Assembly: GCF_036173125.1 (NCBI RefSeq)
Contig: NZ_CP108054.1
Span: 1,860,001-1,924,000 of the forward strand
Source: Streptomyces sp. NBC_00286
Lineage (GTDB): Bacteria > Actinomycetota > Actinomycetes > Streptomycetales > Streptomycetaceae
Direction: 5' to 3'
Length of the DNA: 64,000 bases
The translations under genes and the position numbers were made by a program. Position 1 is the first letter of the stretch. Every line of letters begins with the position of its first letter. Positions 51,624-59,438 of the stretch are shown here, one piece after another. The notes under the pieces are model-generated. The model searched no databases. It saw only the letters and a list, made by a program, of their open reading frames with translations, and was not told the DNA's origin.

Positions 51624-52919
51624 TCACTCCTGAGGCGTGGTCTCCTCGCGGATGACCTGCTGCGCCACCTTGAAGGCGCTGTTCGCTGCCGGTACGCCGC
51701 AGTAGACGGCCGCGTGGAGGAGTACTTCCTTGATCTCGGCCGGAGTGAGGCCGTTGCGGAGGGCGGCCCGGATGTGGAAGGCGAGCTCTTCGAGGTGGCC
51801 GCCCGCGACGAGGGCGGTGAGGGTGACGCAGCTGCGGGAGCGTCTGTCGAGACCGGGCCGGTCCCAGACCTCGCCCCAGGCGTAGCGCGTGATGAACTCC
51901 TGGAAGTCCCCGGAGAACTCGTCAGCCTGGGCGAACGCCCGGTCCACATGCGCGTCGCCGAGCACCTCACGGCGGACCTTGATGCCCGCGTCGTACGGGT
52001 CGGGCCTGCTCAGGGCCTCGGGCTGCTCGGCGGCGGCGATCTCGGCGACGGGCGTGACCGGCGAGGCCGCGGCCAGCACCGGCTTGACCGGGGACGCGGC
52101 GATCGCCATATGGCCGGAGGTCGTGTCGAAGGCGGGCTGCCAGGCGCTGGTGAAGTGCCGTACGAGGAGGTCGGTGACCGCGGCGGGCTGCTCCACGGGG
52201 ACCAGATGTGAGGCGCCGGGTACGACGGCGAGGCGGGCGTCCGGTATTCCGGCGACCAGGGTGCGGGCCTCGGCGGGTCCTGTGACCTGGTCGTCGGAGC
52301 CGACGAGGACGAGCGTGGGCACGCCGACGCGGCCGAGTTCGGGGCGTACGTCGAAGGAGGCGAGCGCCTCGCAGGCGGCGATGTAGCAGCCGGGGTCGGT
52401 GGTGCGCACCATCTGCACGGCCCACTCGGTGATCGCGGGCTGGGCGGCGGCGAAGCCGGTGGTGAACCAGCGCTCCGGGGACGTACGGGCGATGGGGTCG
52501 AGGCCGTTCGTCCGTACGATCACTCCGCGCTGGCGAAACTCGTCGGCCGTGCCGAAGCGCGGAGAGGCGGCGATCAGGGCGAGCGAGGCGACCCGCTGCG
52601 GGTGGCGCAGAGCCAGCTCCGTACCGACTGCGCCGCCGAGCGCGCAGCCCGCGTAGCCGAACCGCTGGACGCCGAGTCCGTCGAGTGTGGCGAGCAACCG
52701 GCCGGCGAGATCGGTGACCGAGCCGGCCGGGTATGCGGGGGCGCCGCCGTGGCCCGGCAGATCGAACCGGAACACCCTCCAGTGCTTCATCAGCTCCGGG
52801 ACCTGGCGGTCCCACATATGCCAGGTCGTGCCCAGGGAGGGGCCCAGGACCAGGACAGGTGCGTCTTCTGGCCCGTCAAAGCGGTATTGCAGGGTGGTGT
52901 TCGGTGGTGTCTCGCTCAC
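51624..52919 (-). CDS. pcaL: PcaL-type fusion: 3-oxoadipate enol-lactonase and 4-carboxymuconolactone decarboxylase domains
   Basis: Fusion of 431 residues. Residues about 10-265 are an alpha/beta hydrolase with HGGAP and the His motif PGASHLVPVEQP; the catalytic Asp is in GSDDQVTG. The nucleophile elbow reads YAGCALGGAVG, so the serine expected in GxSxGG is Ala (codon GCG). Residues about 310-430 are a carboxymuconolactone decarboxylase domain (VDRAFAQADEFSGDFQEFITRYAWGEVWDRPGLDRRSRS and HIRAALRNGLTPAEIKEVLLHAAVYCGVPAAN). PcaL acts in the protocatechuate branch of the beta-ketoadipate pathway. No other pca genes are next to it. Confidence 0.85.
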   Translation of the reverse strand: MSETPPNTTLQYRFDGPEDAPVLVLGPSLGTTWHMWDRQVPELMKHWRVFRFDLPGHGGAPAYPAGSVTDLAGRLLATLDGLGVQRFGYAGCALGGAVGTELALRHPQRVASLALIAASPRFGTADEFRQRGVIVRTNGLDPIARTSPERWFTTGFAAAQPAITEWAVQMVRTTDPGCYIAACEALASFDVRPELGRVGVPTLVLVGSDDQVTGPAEARTLVAGIPDARLAVVPGASHLVPVEQPAAVTDLLVRHFTSAWQPAFDTTSGHMAIAASPVKPVLAAASPVTPVAEIAAAEQPEALSRPDPYDAGIKVRREVLGDAHVDRAFAQADEFSGDFQEFITRYAWGEVWDRPGLDRRSRSCVTLTALVAGGHLEELAFHIRAALRNGLTPAEIKEVLLHAAVYCGVPAANSAFKVAQQVIREETTPQE

Positions 52920-53475
52920 CCGTCAGACCCTCTCATCTCTCACGGGTTCTCACACGGCCGGTCCCAACCTAACGGCACGCATGCGGGTCGCAGCGTCGAG
53001 TGTGAGGGGAACCCCTACGTCTCGGCGTGAAGGGCCTGAAAAGCCTTGCCGGATCTCCCCAACCAGGGGCTTGAACACCACACGGTGAACGACTTCTTGG
53101 TGGTCTTCACAGGCACATAGTCAGGGACAGATCGTTGAACGATTCTTCAATACTCAGGACCTCGTCTGACTGCGCCTCGGTCGCTCGCCTGGAGCGTCCG
53201 GCACAGCCCCTGCACGAACCTCCCTCCAGGAGTGGCCGGATCGCATCAGCGTCGCCCGCGAAACCCGCGGGAAACGGAAACGCCTCGTAGAAAAAACCTC
53301 CATACCTCTTGAAGGATTGTTCAACGATCTCTAGCTTATTCAAACATCGAGTGCCAAGCCAGGTCCACGAACCGGCAGGCCCCAGCGGCCGGACTCACGA
53401 GGACCGCCCGACGACCCTCAACTGCTCTGACACGACGTCTCGTTCAGCCAGTCCCCTCTTCCCGTGAGGTCCAGC
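52920..53475. promoter_or_regulatory. Intergenic region with two GntR-type palindromes upstream of the MFS gene
   Basis: About 555 bp without a credible gene. It carries AGATCGTTGAACGATTC (53129-53145) and GGATTGTTCAACGATCT (53314-53330), both near-palindromes matching GGATCGTTCAACAATCC at 55692-55708 upstream of the DUF1445/pxpABC operon. It is relatively AT-rich around 53280-53345, as expected of a promoter. The unit very likely controls the MFS gene. Confidence 0.6.
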
Positions 53476-54744
53476 GTGACAACCACACCCACACGAACGA
53501 CGGCCACCGCGGCCGATGAGGTAACCGGCGCCTTCGCCTGGTACCGGTCGATGTCCACCCAGGGCCGACGTGCCTTCAAAGGGGCGTTCGGCGGATACGC
53601 CCTCGACTCCTACGACTTCCAGGTGCTGCCGCTGGGCATGGCGGCCATCGCGGCGTACTTCAGCCTCAGCACCTCCCAGACCGGCCTGCTGACCACGGCC
53701 ACCCTGCTCGCGTCCGCGGTCGGCGGCGTCCTCGCCGGGGTGCTGATCGACCGGGTGGGCCGGGTCAAAACCCTCATGATCACGGTGGTCACCTACGCCG
53801 TGTTCACCGTGGCCTGCGGCTTCGCCAACAGCTACGAGATGCTGCTCGCGATGCGCACGCTCCAGGGCATCGGCTTCGGCGGCGAATGGGCGGCGGGCGC
53901 CATCCTGGTCGCCGAGTACGCCAAGCCGCGCTACCGCGGCCAGGTCCTCGCCTGGGTGCAGGCCTCCTGGGCGGTCGGCTGGGGACTGGCCGTCCTCGTC
54001 TCCACCATCCTCATCGACACGGTGGACCAGGACATCGTCTGGCGGATCCTGTTCTGGACCGGCGCCCTGCCCGCCGTACTGCTGATCTACGTACGCCTCC
54101 GCGTGAAGGACGCCCCCGAGGTCGCGGAGAAGCTCACCAAGAAGGACGCCCGCGTTCCGGTGATCGCCGTCTTCCAAGGCGGCCTGGCCCGCAGGACCAT
54201 CTTCGCGACCATGTTGTCCATGGGCGTGATGGGTGGCTACTACACCTTCGCCACCTGGCTGCCCACCTACCTCAAGACCGAACGCGGACTGTCCGCCATC
54301 GGCACCGGCGGCTACCTCTTCGTCCTCATCACCGGCGCCTTCTGCGGCTACGTCCTCGCCGGAGTCGTCATCGATCGGCTGGGCCGCAAGAAGTCCTTCG
54401 CCATCTTCGCCTTCCTCAGCGCCGGCCTGCTGATGACGTACGTCAACATTCCCGAGGGCTCCAACACCCTGCTCATGTTCGCCGGCTTCCCGCTCGGCTT
54501 CTGCGCCTCGGCCATCTTCTCCGGCTTCGGCTCGTATCTCGCCGAGCTCTACCCGGTCGAGGTCCGCGGCACCGGCCAGAGCCTCACGTACAACGTCGGA
54601 CGCGCCCTCGGAGCGGTTTTCCCGACGGCGGTCGGATTCTCCGGGGGTGTCGGCGGCGCGCTGACCTACGGCGCCATCGGCTATGCCGTCGCGGTGGTCG
54701 CACTCCTGGGGCTGCCCGAGACCAAGGGCACCGAGCTCCGCTGA
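53476..54744 (+). CDS. MFS transporter (AAHS/sugar-acid type)
   Basis: Permease of about 422 residues with twelve membrane segments. MFS signatures include [24 protein letters not shown] near the start, [28 protein letters not shown], and the mirror-image LDR-type loop [20 protein letters not shown]. The C-terminal helices contain [20 protein letters not shown]. It probably imports an organic acid, perhaps 5-oxoproline, because it shares a palindromic operator with the pxpABC unit. GTG 53476 is used, with GAGG upstream; GTG 53464 is an alternative. Confidence 0.87.
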   Translation: MTTTPTRTTATAADEVTGAFAWYRSMSTQGRRAFKGAFGGYALDSYDFQVLPLGMAAIAAYFSLSTSQTGLLTTATLLASAVGGVLAGVLIDRVGRVKTLMITVVTYAVFTVACGFANSYEMLLAMRTLQGIGFGGEWAAGAILVAEYAKPRYRGQVLAWVQASWAVGWGLAVLVSTILIDTVDQDIVWRILFWTGALPAVLLIYVRLRVKDAPEVAEKLTKKDARVPVIAVFQGGLARRTIFATMLSMGVMGGYYTFATWLPTYLKTERGLSAIGTGGYLFVLITGAFCGYVLAGVVIDRLGRKKSFAIFAFLSAGLLMTYVNIPEGSNTLLMFAGFPLGFCASAIFSGFGSYLAELYPVEVRGTGQSLTYNVGRALGAVFPTAVGFSGGVGGALTYGAIGYAVAVVALLGLPETKGTELR

Positions 54745-54749
54745 ACCTG

Positions 54750-54819
54750 CCCTGCTCAAAAAACCGCTCAGACCGTGCAGTGCGGGTGACTGCACGGTCT
54801 GAGCGGTTTCTTGAGCAGG
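54750..54819. terminator. Bidirectional hairpin terminator between MFS and GntR genes
   Basis: A long inverted repeat of about 30 bp per arm (CCTGCTCAAAAAACCGCTCA then GACCGTGCAGT, loop GCGGGTG, then ACTGCACGGTC and TGAGCGGTTTCTTGAGCAGG) lies between the convergent MFS and GntR genes. A-rich and T-rich runs inside the stem suit rho-independent termination in both directions. Confidence 0.85.
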
Positions 54820-54890
54820 CTGCGGGACAGGGGTCGTGTCACAACTGCCGTGCGCGCGGGCCTCCTTCCAGGGCCTGTACGCCACAGAAC

Positions 54891-55586
54891 CTAGCCCCCG
54901 AAGCTTTCCGAGTACCTCTCGACCAGCTGCTTCTCGGCGTCGTCGAGGTACGAACTCAGCAGCAGTTCCGCCCTGACGACGTTCGCTTCCCGGAGGGCGG
55001 AGAGGACTTCGCGGTTGCGCGGCAGGTACGGCTCGTGAAAGCCGCGTGGGTTGTCCATCGCGTGGAAGACCAGGCGCAGTTCGGCGAGTACGCCCCTCAT
55101 CAGCTCGTTCAGACGGGTGCTGCGGGCGAGGCCCACCACCGCCTGGTGGAAGTGGATGTTGGCCGTCCCGAGGTCGGCCCAGGCACCCTCCTCCGACGCC
55201 TTCTCGCCTTCGGCGACCGCGGCTTCGGCCTGGCTCAGGTCGTAGGGCGGCATGCTGAGGCTGCGTACCGCGGCGCACTCTATGAGTTTGCGTACGCGGT
55301 AGATGTCGACGACGTCCTGGACCGTGAGCCTGCGTACGAAGACCCCGCGGTTGAGTTCGTGAGTGAGGAGCCGCTCGTGGGTGAGCAGGCGGAACGCCTC
55401 GCGGAGCGTGTTGCGGGAGACCCCGAGAGCCTGCCCGATGGAGTCCTCCGAGAGCTTGCTGCCCGGCGCCAGGTACCCCTCCGCGATGCGCGTACGCAGA
55501 ATCTCGGCCACCCGGTCGGCAGTACTGGAGCGGCCGAGCAGTTCGCGGTCACCCATGAGCACGGCCGGGTCGATCTCGGCAGCCAT
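54891..55586 (-). CDS. GntR-family (FadR/FCD) transcriptional regulator
   Basis: About 231 residues. The winged HTH ([54 protein letters not shown]) is followed by an FCD domain ([19 protein letters not shown] and [21 protein letters not shown]) with His/Asp ligand residues. It is divergent from the DUF1445/pxpABC operon and probably regulates that operon and the MFS gene through the GGATYGTTCAACRATCY palindromes. ATG 55586 is preferred for its AAGGATGG site; ATG 55595 or GTG 55634 are longer options. Confidence 0.9.
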   Translation of the reverse strand: MAAEIDPAVLMGDRELLGRSSTADRVAEILRTRIAEGYLAPGSKLSEDSIGQALGVSRNTLREAFRLLTHERLLTHELNRGVFVRRLTVQDVVDIYRVRKLIECAAVRSLSMPPYDLSQAEAAVAEGEKASEEGAWADLGTANIHFHQAVVGLARSTRLNELMRGVLAELRLVFHAMDNPRGFHEPYLPRNREVLSALREANVVRAELLLSSYLDDAEKQLVERYSESFGG

Positions 55587-55691
55587 GACGTCCATCCTTC
55601 GAACGGGGCCGACCGGCTTACTGCGGCGGCTCAAAATGTCTCTCCACCAGTGAATCGAGAAAGCGAGAACGAAACAACAAGTCCCCTTGTC

Positions 55692-55708
55692 GGATCGTTC
55701 AACAATCC
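55692..55708. promoter_or_regulatory. GntR palindrome upstream of the pxp operon
   Basis: GGATCGTTCAACAATCC is a near-perfect inverted repeat centred on 55700, 105 bp upstream of the GntR ATG and about 85 bp upstream of the DUF1445 ATG. It matches the site at 53314-53330 with the two half sites exchanged. FadR-type GntR proteins bind sites of this size and symmetry. Confidence 0.75.
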
Positions 55709-55793
55709 CTTAAAGTTGGGTCGCGGGTCTGATGAAGGCACGCGCACCCCCGCAGGCAGGAGCAGTCCGAACTGCCGTGACGAGAGGACCGCG

Positions 55794-56588
55794 ATGACGG
55801 AAGCAGTCCGGACCAGAGCACAGACGCCCGCACAGGCCCGGGCCGTCTTCCGTGCGGGCGCCAGCACCCCCACGGACGGCTGGTGCACCGGGTACACCCA
55901 GGCCAACCTCATCTCGGTGCCCGCGGACTGGGCGTACGACGTCCTGCTGTTCTGCCAGCGCAACCCCAAAGCCTGTCCGGTCCTCGACGTCACCGACCCG
56001 GGATCGTGGACCACCGCTCTCGCCCCCGACGCCGACCTGCGCACCGACCTCCCTCGCTACCGCGTCTGGTCGAACGGCGAGCTGGCCGACGAGCCGACGG
56101 ATGTCCGCGATGTCTGGCGGGACGACCTGGTCACCTTCCTGATCGGATGCAGCTTCACCTTCGAAGGTGCCCTGGCGGACGCGGGAGTGCCGATGCGCCA
56201 CATCGACCAGGGGCGCAACGTCGCCATGTTCCGTACGGACCGGCCCTGCCGCCCGGCCGGCCGGATGCACGGTCCGCTCGTGGTCTCCATGCGCCAGATT
56301 CCGGCCGGACTCGTCGACGCCGCGACCCGGATCAGCGCTCTGATGCCGGCCGTGCACGGCGGTCCCGTACACGTGGGTGATCCCGCGGAGCTGGGCATCA
56401 AGGACCTCTCCCGCCCGGACTTCGGTGACCCGGTGGAGGGCGAGGCCGGGGACGTACCGGTGTTCTGGGCGTGCGGTGTCACCCCGCAGGCCGCGCTGAT
56501 GGCCTCACGGCCGCCCTTCGCGATCACCCACGCGCCCGGCTACATGCTGATCACCGACGCCCGGGATGTGAACTACCGCATCGTGTAA
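55794..56588 (+). CDS. DUF1445 family putative hydro-lyase / D-glutamate cyclase-like protein
   Basis: 264 residues. It begins [52 protein letters not shown] and has the family's [10 protein letters not shown] and [14 protein letters not shown] blocks, plus [14 protein letters not shown] near the end. DUF1445 proteins relate to mammalian D-glutamate cyclase, which makes 5-oxo-D-proline from D-glutamate, and are usually annotated as putative hydro-lyases. Being first in the pxpABC operon supports a role in feeding or handling 5-oxoproline. GAGAGGA precedes ATG 55794. Confidence 0.87.
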   Translation: MTEAVRTRAQTPAQARAVFRAGASTPTDGWCTGYTQANLISVPADWAYDVLLFCQRNPKACPVLDVTDPGSWTTALAPDADLRTDLPRYRVWSNGELADEPTDVRDVWRDDLVTFLIGCSFTFEGALADAGVPMRHIDQGRNVAMFRTDRPCRPAGRMHGPLVVSMRQIPAGLVDAATRISALMPAVHGGPVHVGDPAELGIKDLSRPDFGDPVEGEAGDVPVFWACGVTPQAALMASRPPFAITHAPGYMLITDARDVNYRIV

Positions 56589-56641
56589 GGCCCCTGACCG
56601 CCGGACAGAACACGGATGACTCCGAGGAGACCGAGCAAGCG

Positions 56642-57406
56642 ATGACCGACAGCGTGATTGACCTCAACGCGGACCTCGCGGAGGGGTACGGACGGTGGGC
56701 ACTCACCGACGACGAGGCCCTGTTGTCCGTGGTCACCAGCGCCAACGTCGCCTGCGGCTTCCATGCGGGCGACGCCGCGACGATGCGCAGGGTCTGCGAG
56801 GGCGCGGCCGAGAGGGGCGTGACCATCGGAGCGCACGTCTCCTACCGGGACCTGACCGGGTTCGGGCGCAGGGACATGAGCCTGCCCGCGGACGAGCTGA
56901 CCGCCGAGGTCGCCTACCAGATCGGCGCGCTCGAGGTGTTCGCCCGGGCGGCGGGAACGAAGGTCGCCTACGTCAAGCCACATGGGGCGCTGTACAACCG
57001 GGTGGTGCACGACGAGGAGCAGGCCGAGGCCGTGGTCCGTGGGATCCGATTGGCCGACCCCCGGCTGCCGGTGATGTGCCTGCCCGGCTCCGCCGTCCTC
57101 CGCCGGGCGGACGCGGCTGGACTGGGCTGCGTCACCGAGGCGTTCGCGGACCGTGCCTACACCGAGGCGGGAACGCTGGTCCCGCGCGGCACTCCGGGCG
57201 CCGTGATCACCGATCCGCGGCAGGTCGTCGAGCAGGCCCTCGGGCTGGCCACCGAGAGCCGTACCACGACACCCGACGGCAAGCCCGTATCCGTACGGGC
57301 CAGGTCCCTGTGCCTGCACGGTGACACGCCCGGTGCCGTGGAACTGGCGCAGCGCGTACGCACCGCACTGGAGGACGCCGGGGTCCATGTGGAGGCGGCC
57401 GCATGA
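56642..57406 (+). CDS. pxpA: 5-oxoprolinase subunit A (LamB/YcsF family)
   Basis: 254 residues. The LamB/YcsF signature DLNADLAEGYGRWALTDDEALLSVVTSANVACGFHAGD is followed by GVTIGAHVSYRDLTGFGRR and KPHGALYN. It is part of the ATP-dependent 5-oxoprolinase that opens 5-oxoproline to glutamate. Its stop overlaps pxpB as ATGA, so subunits are made in step. Confidence 0.93.
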   Translation: MTDSVIDLNADLAEGYGRWALTDDEALLSVVTSANVACGFHAGDAATMRRVCEGAAERGVTIGAHVSYRDLTGFGRRDMSLPADELTAEVAYQIGALEVFARAAGTKVAYVKPHGALYNRVVHDEEQAEAVVRGIRLADPRLPVMCLPGSAVLRRADAAGLGCVTEAFADRAYTEAGTLVPRGTPGAVITDPRQVVEQALGLATESRTTTPDGKPVSVRARSLCLHGDTPGAVELAQRVRTALEDAGVHVEAAA

Positions 57407-58071
57407 GGGCGCTGCCGGTCGGTGAGGACTCGCTGCTGATCGACCTGGAGACTCCGCGGGAGGCTCAGGCGATGCACGCCGAGGTGGTGCGCCGCCGCGA
57501 CGCGGGCTTGCTGACGCTCAGGGAGATCGTGCCCGGGGAGAAGACGGTGCTGCTCTACGGAGTTCCGGACGCGGAGCGGCTGCGTGCCGAGGTGAGCCGG
57601 TGGACCGTACCGGAGTCGGCCGCGGACAGCGGCCCGCTGCTGGAGATTCCGGTCCGCTATGACGGCGCCGACCTGTCCGCCGTCGCCCAGTTGTGGGGCG
57701 TGACGGAGGACGAGGTGGTGGGCGTGCACAGCGGCATCGAGCACCGGGTCGCGTTCTGCGGATTCGCCCCGGGATTCGCGTACATGACGGGGCTCGGCGA
57801 CGCCTTCCGCGTACCGCGTCGTGATGCCCCGCGCACCTCGGTGCCCAAGGGCTCCGTGGCACTCGCCGGCGCGTACACCGGCATCTATCCGCGTTCCTCA
57901 CCGGGCGGCTGGCAGCTCATCGGGACGACGCAGGTTCCGCTGTGGGACATGGAGCGCGAACCGGCGGCGCTGCTCAGCCCGGGGACGCGGGTGCGGTTCG
58001 TACCCGAGGAGCCGTCCAAGTGCACACCCTCGTCCGCGGAGGACGGCGGCCGGCGCGTGAGGTGCCCGTGA
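57403..58071 (+). CDS. pxpB: 5-oxoprolinase subunit B (KipI family)
   Basis: 222 residues. The KipI/PxpB signature FCGFAPGFAYMTGLGDAFRVPRRDAPRTSVPKGSVALAGAYTGIYP is intact, with the RSSPGGWQLIGTT segment following. It couples to PxpA and PxpC. The pxpC GTG start overlaps its stop as GTGA. Confidence 0.93.
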   Translation: MRALPVGEDSLLIDLETPREAQAMHAEVVRRRDAGLLTLREIVPGEKTVLLYGVPDAERLRAEVSRWTVPESAADSGPLLEIPVRYDGADLSAVAQLWGVTEDEVVGVHSGIEHRVAFCGFAPGFAYMTGLGDAFRVPRRDAPRTSVPKGSVALAGAYTGIYPRSSPGGWQLIGTTQVPLWDMEREPAALLSPGTRVRFVPEEPSKCTPSSAEDGGRRVRCP

Positions 58072-58949
58072 GCGACGGCAAGCTCGAGGTCGTACGGGCC
58101 GGAGCCCTCACCACGCTTCAAGACCTGGGTCGGTTCGGCCACGCCCACCTGGGCGTGCCCCGGTCGGGCGCGCTGGACCAGCCCGCCCACGCACTGGCGA
58201 ACCGGCTGGTGGGCAACCCCGCCGACGCGGCAACGCTGGAGACCACGCTGACCGGCGTGGCGGTACGGGCCGGCCGGCCCATGACCGTCGCGGTCACCGG
58301 GGCCCCCGCCGCCGTACGGATCGACGGCCGACCGGCGGCGTTCGGGAGCCCCGTGTATGTGCCTGCCGGTGCGGTGCTCGAGGTGGGCACGGCCGCCTGC
58401 GGACTGCGCAGCTATGTCGCGGTGGGCGGCGGCATCGAGGTCCCCCCGGTTCTGGGGAGCCGCTCCACCGACCTGCTCTCCGGCCTGGGGCCCGCCCCTC
58501 TGCGAGACGGGGACGTGCTGCCGATCGGGGCGGCGCAGGGCCAACCTCGTTACGCCGACACGGTGTTCTGGCCGGGCCCGCCCCGCGAACTGGTGCTGCC
58601 CGTGTTCCCGGGTCCGCGCGACGACTGGTTCACTCCCGCCGCGCTACGTACTCTCGCCACCGCCCGCTTCGCCATCTCGACCCAGAGCAACCGCATCGCC
58701 CTGCGAACGGAAGGGCCCGTCCTGGAGCGCGCGGTGCACGGCGAACTGCCCAGCGAAGGCATGGTGATCGGGGCGATCCAGGTCCCGCCCGACGGCAGAC
58801 CGGTGGTCTTCCTCGCCGACTCCCCGACCACCGGCGGCTACCCGGTGATCGGTGTGGTCCCCGAGAGGAGGCTGGCCGCCGCGGCCCAGGCGGTGCCGGG
58901 GCTTCCGCTGCGGTTTGTTCCGGTGCGCCGCCGCGTTCGGACAGGGTGA
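58068..58949 (+). CDS. pxpC: 5-oxoprolinase subunit C (biotin-dependent carboxyltransferase-like)
   Basis: 293 residues. LTTLQDLGRFGHAHLGVPRSGALDQPAHALANRLVGN is the KipA/PxpC start, followed by RSYVAVGGGIEVPPVLGSRSTDLLSGLGG-like sequence and the C-terminal FLADSPTTGGYPVIGVVPERRLAAAAQ. GTG 58068 overlaps the pxpB stop. It completes the PxpABC complex. Confidence 0.93.
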   Translation: MSDGKLEVVRAGALTTLQDLGRFGHAHLGVPRSGALDQPAHALANRLVGNPADAATLETTLTGVAVRAGRPMTVAVTGAPAAVRIDGRPAAFGSPVYVPAGAVLEVGTAACGLRSYVAVGGGIEVPPVLGSRSTDLLSGLGPAPLRDGDVLPIGAAQGQPRYADTVFWPGPPRELVLPVFPGPRDDWFTPAALRTLATARFAISTQSNRIALRTEGPVLERAVHGELPSEGMVIGAIQVPPDGRPVVFLADSPTTGGYPVIGVVPERRLAAAAQAVPGLPLRFVPVRRRVRTG

Positions 58950-59167
58950 CCCCAAACACTCCGCATCCGCGCGCGCCAAACCCGGCGGAGAATCGGGGAA
59001 TTCTACTGTTACCCGCCGTTCCTGGAGGCGGAGTTGGCCATCGGCCCTTATATTCGGCTGGCGAATCAGCCGACCAAGAGGGCACAAGAGAGCAAGAGGC
59101 GAGTCTGTCGGCGGACGGCTGACGAGCCCTGGCCCGGGGCACGCCCACTTGGTGCGCCGGCGTAACC

Positions 59168-59386
59168 ATGGAGAAGGCACCACACACGCACGCAAGTCAG
59201 CAGCCGCAGCAATTCCACGCCTCGTGCGGGCACTTGCTCGCGGCCCCGGCCGACCGGACAGGTCAGGACGTCCGCTGTCCGCACTGCCACCAGGTGGTCC
59301 GTGCTCCTCTCCCCGACGTGCCCTACGCCTCGCCCGTCGCTCCACCAGTCCGCGCCACCGAGCCGGTCGGCCTGACGGCCCTTTAA
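59168..59386 (+). CDS. Small zinc-ribbon-like protein
   Basis: 72 residues with a CGH...CPHCH arrangement (HASCGHLLAAPADRTGQDVRCPHCHQVV) that could bind one zinc, followed by a Pro/Ala-rich tail. It is a plausible small regulatory protein of Streptomyces type, but no strong ribosome site precedes the ATG. It lies between the pxp operon and the convergent SWIM gene; no function can be given. Confidence 0.5.
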   Translation: MEKAPHTHASQQPQQFHASCGHLLAAPADRTGQDVRCPHCHQVVRAPLPDVPYASPVAPPVRATEPVGLTAL

Positions 59387-59438
59387 CAGGCAGCGGGGGT
59401 CAGGGCAGCTGACCCTGACAACATGCTCCGCGTCGCGG

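Noticed and set aside
53107..53343. A 78-codon minus-strand ORF upstream of the MFS gene
   Set aside because: It overlaps the palindromic operators, has no ribosome site and no similarity; the region is promoter-like.
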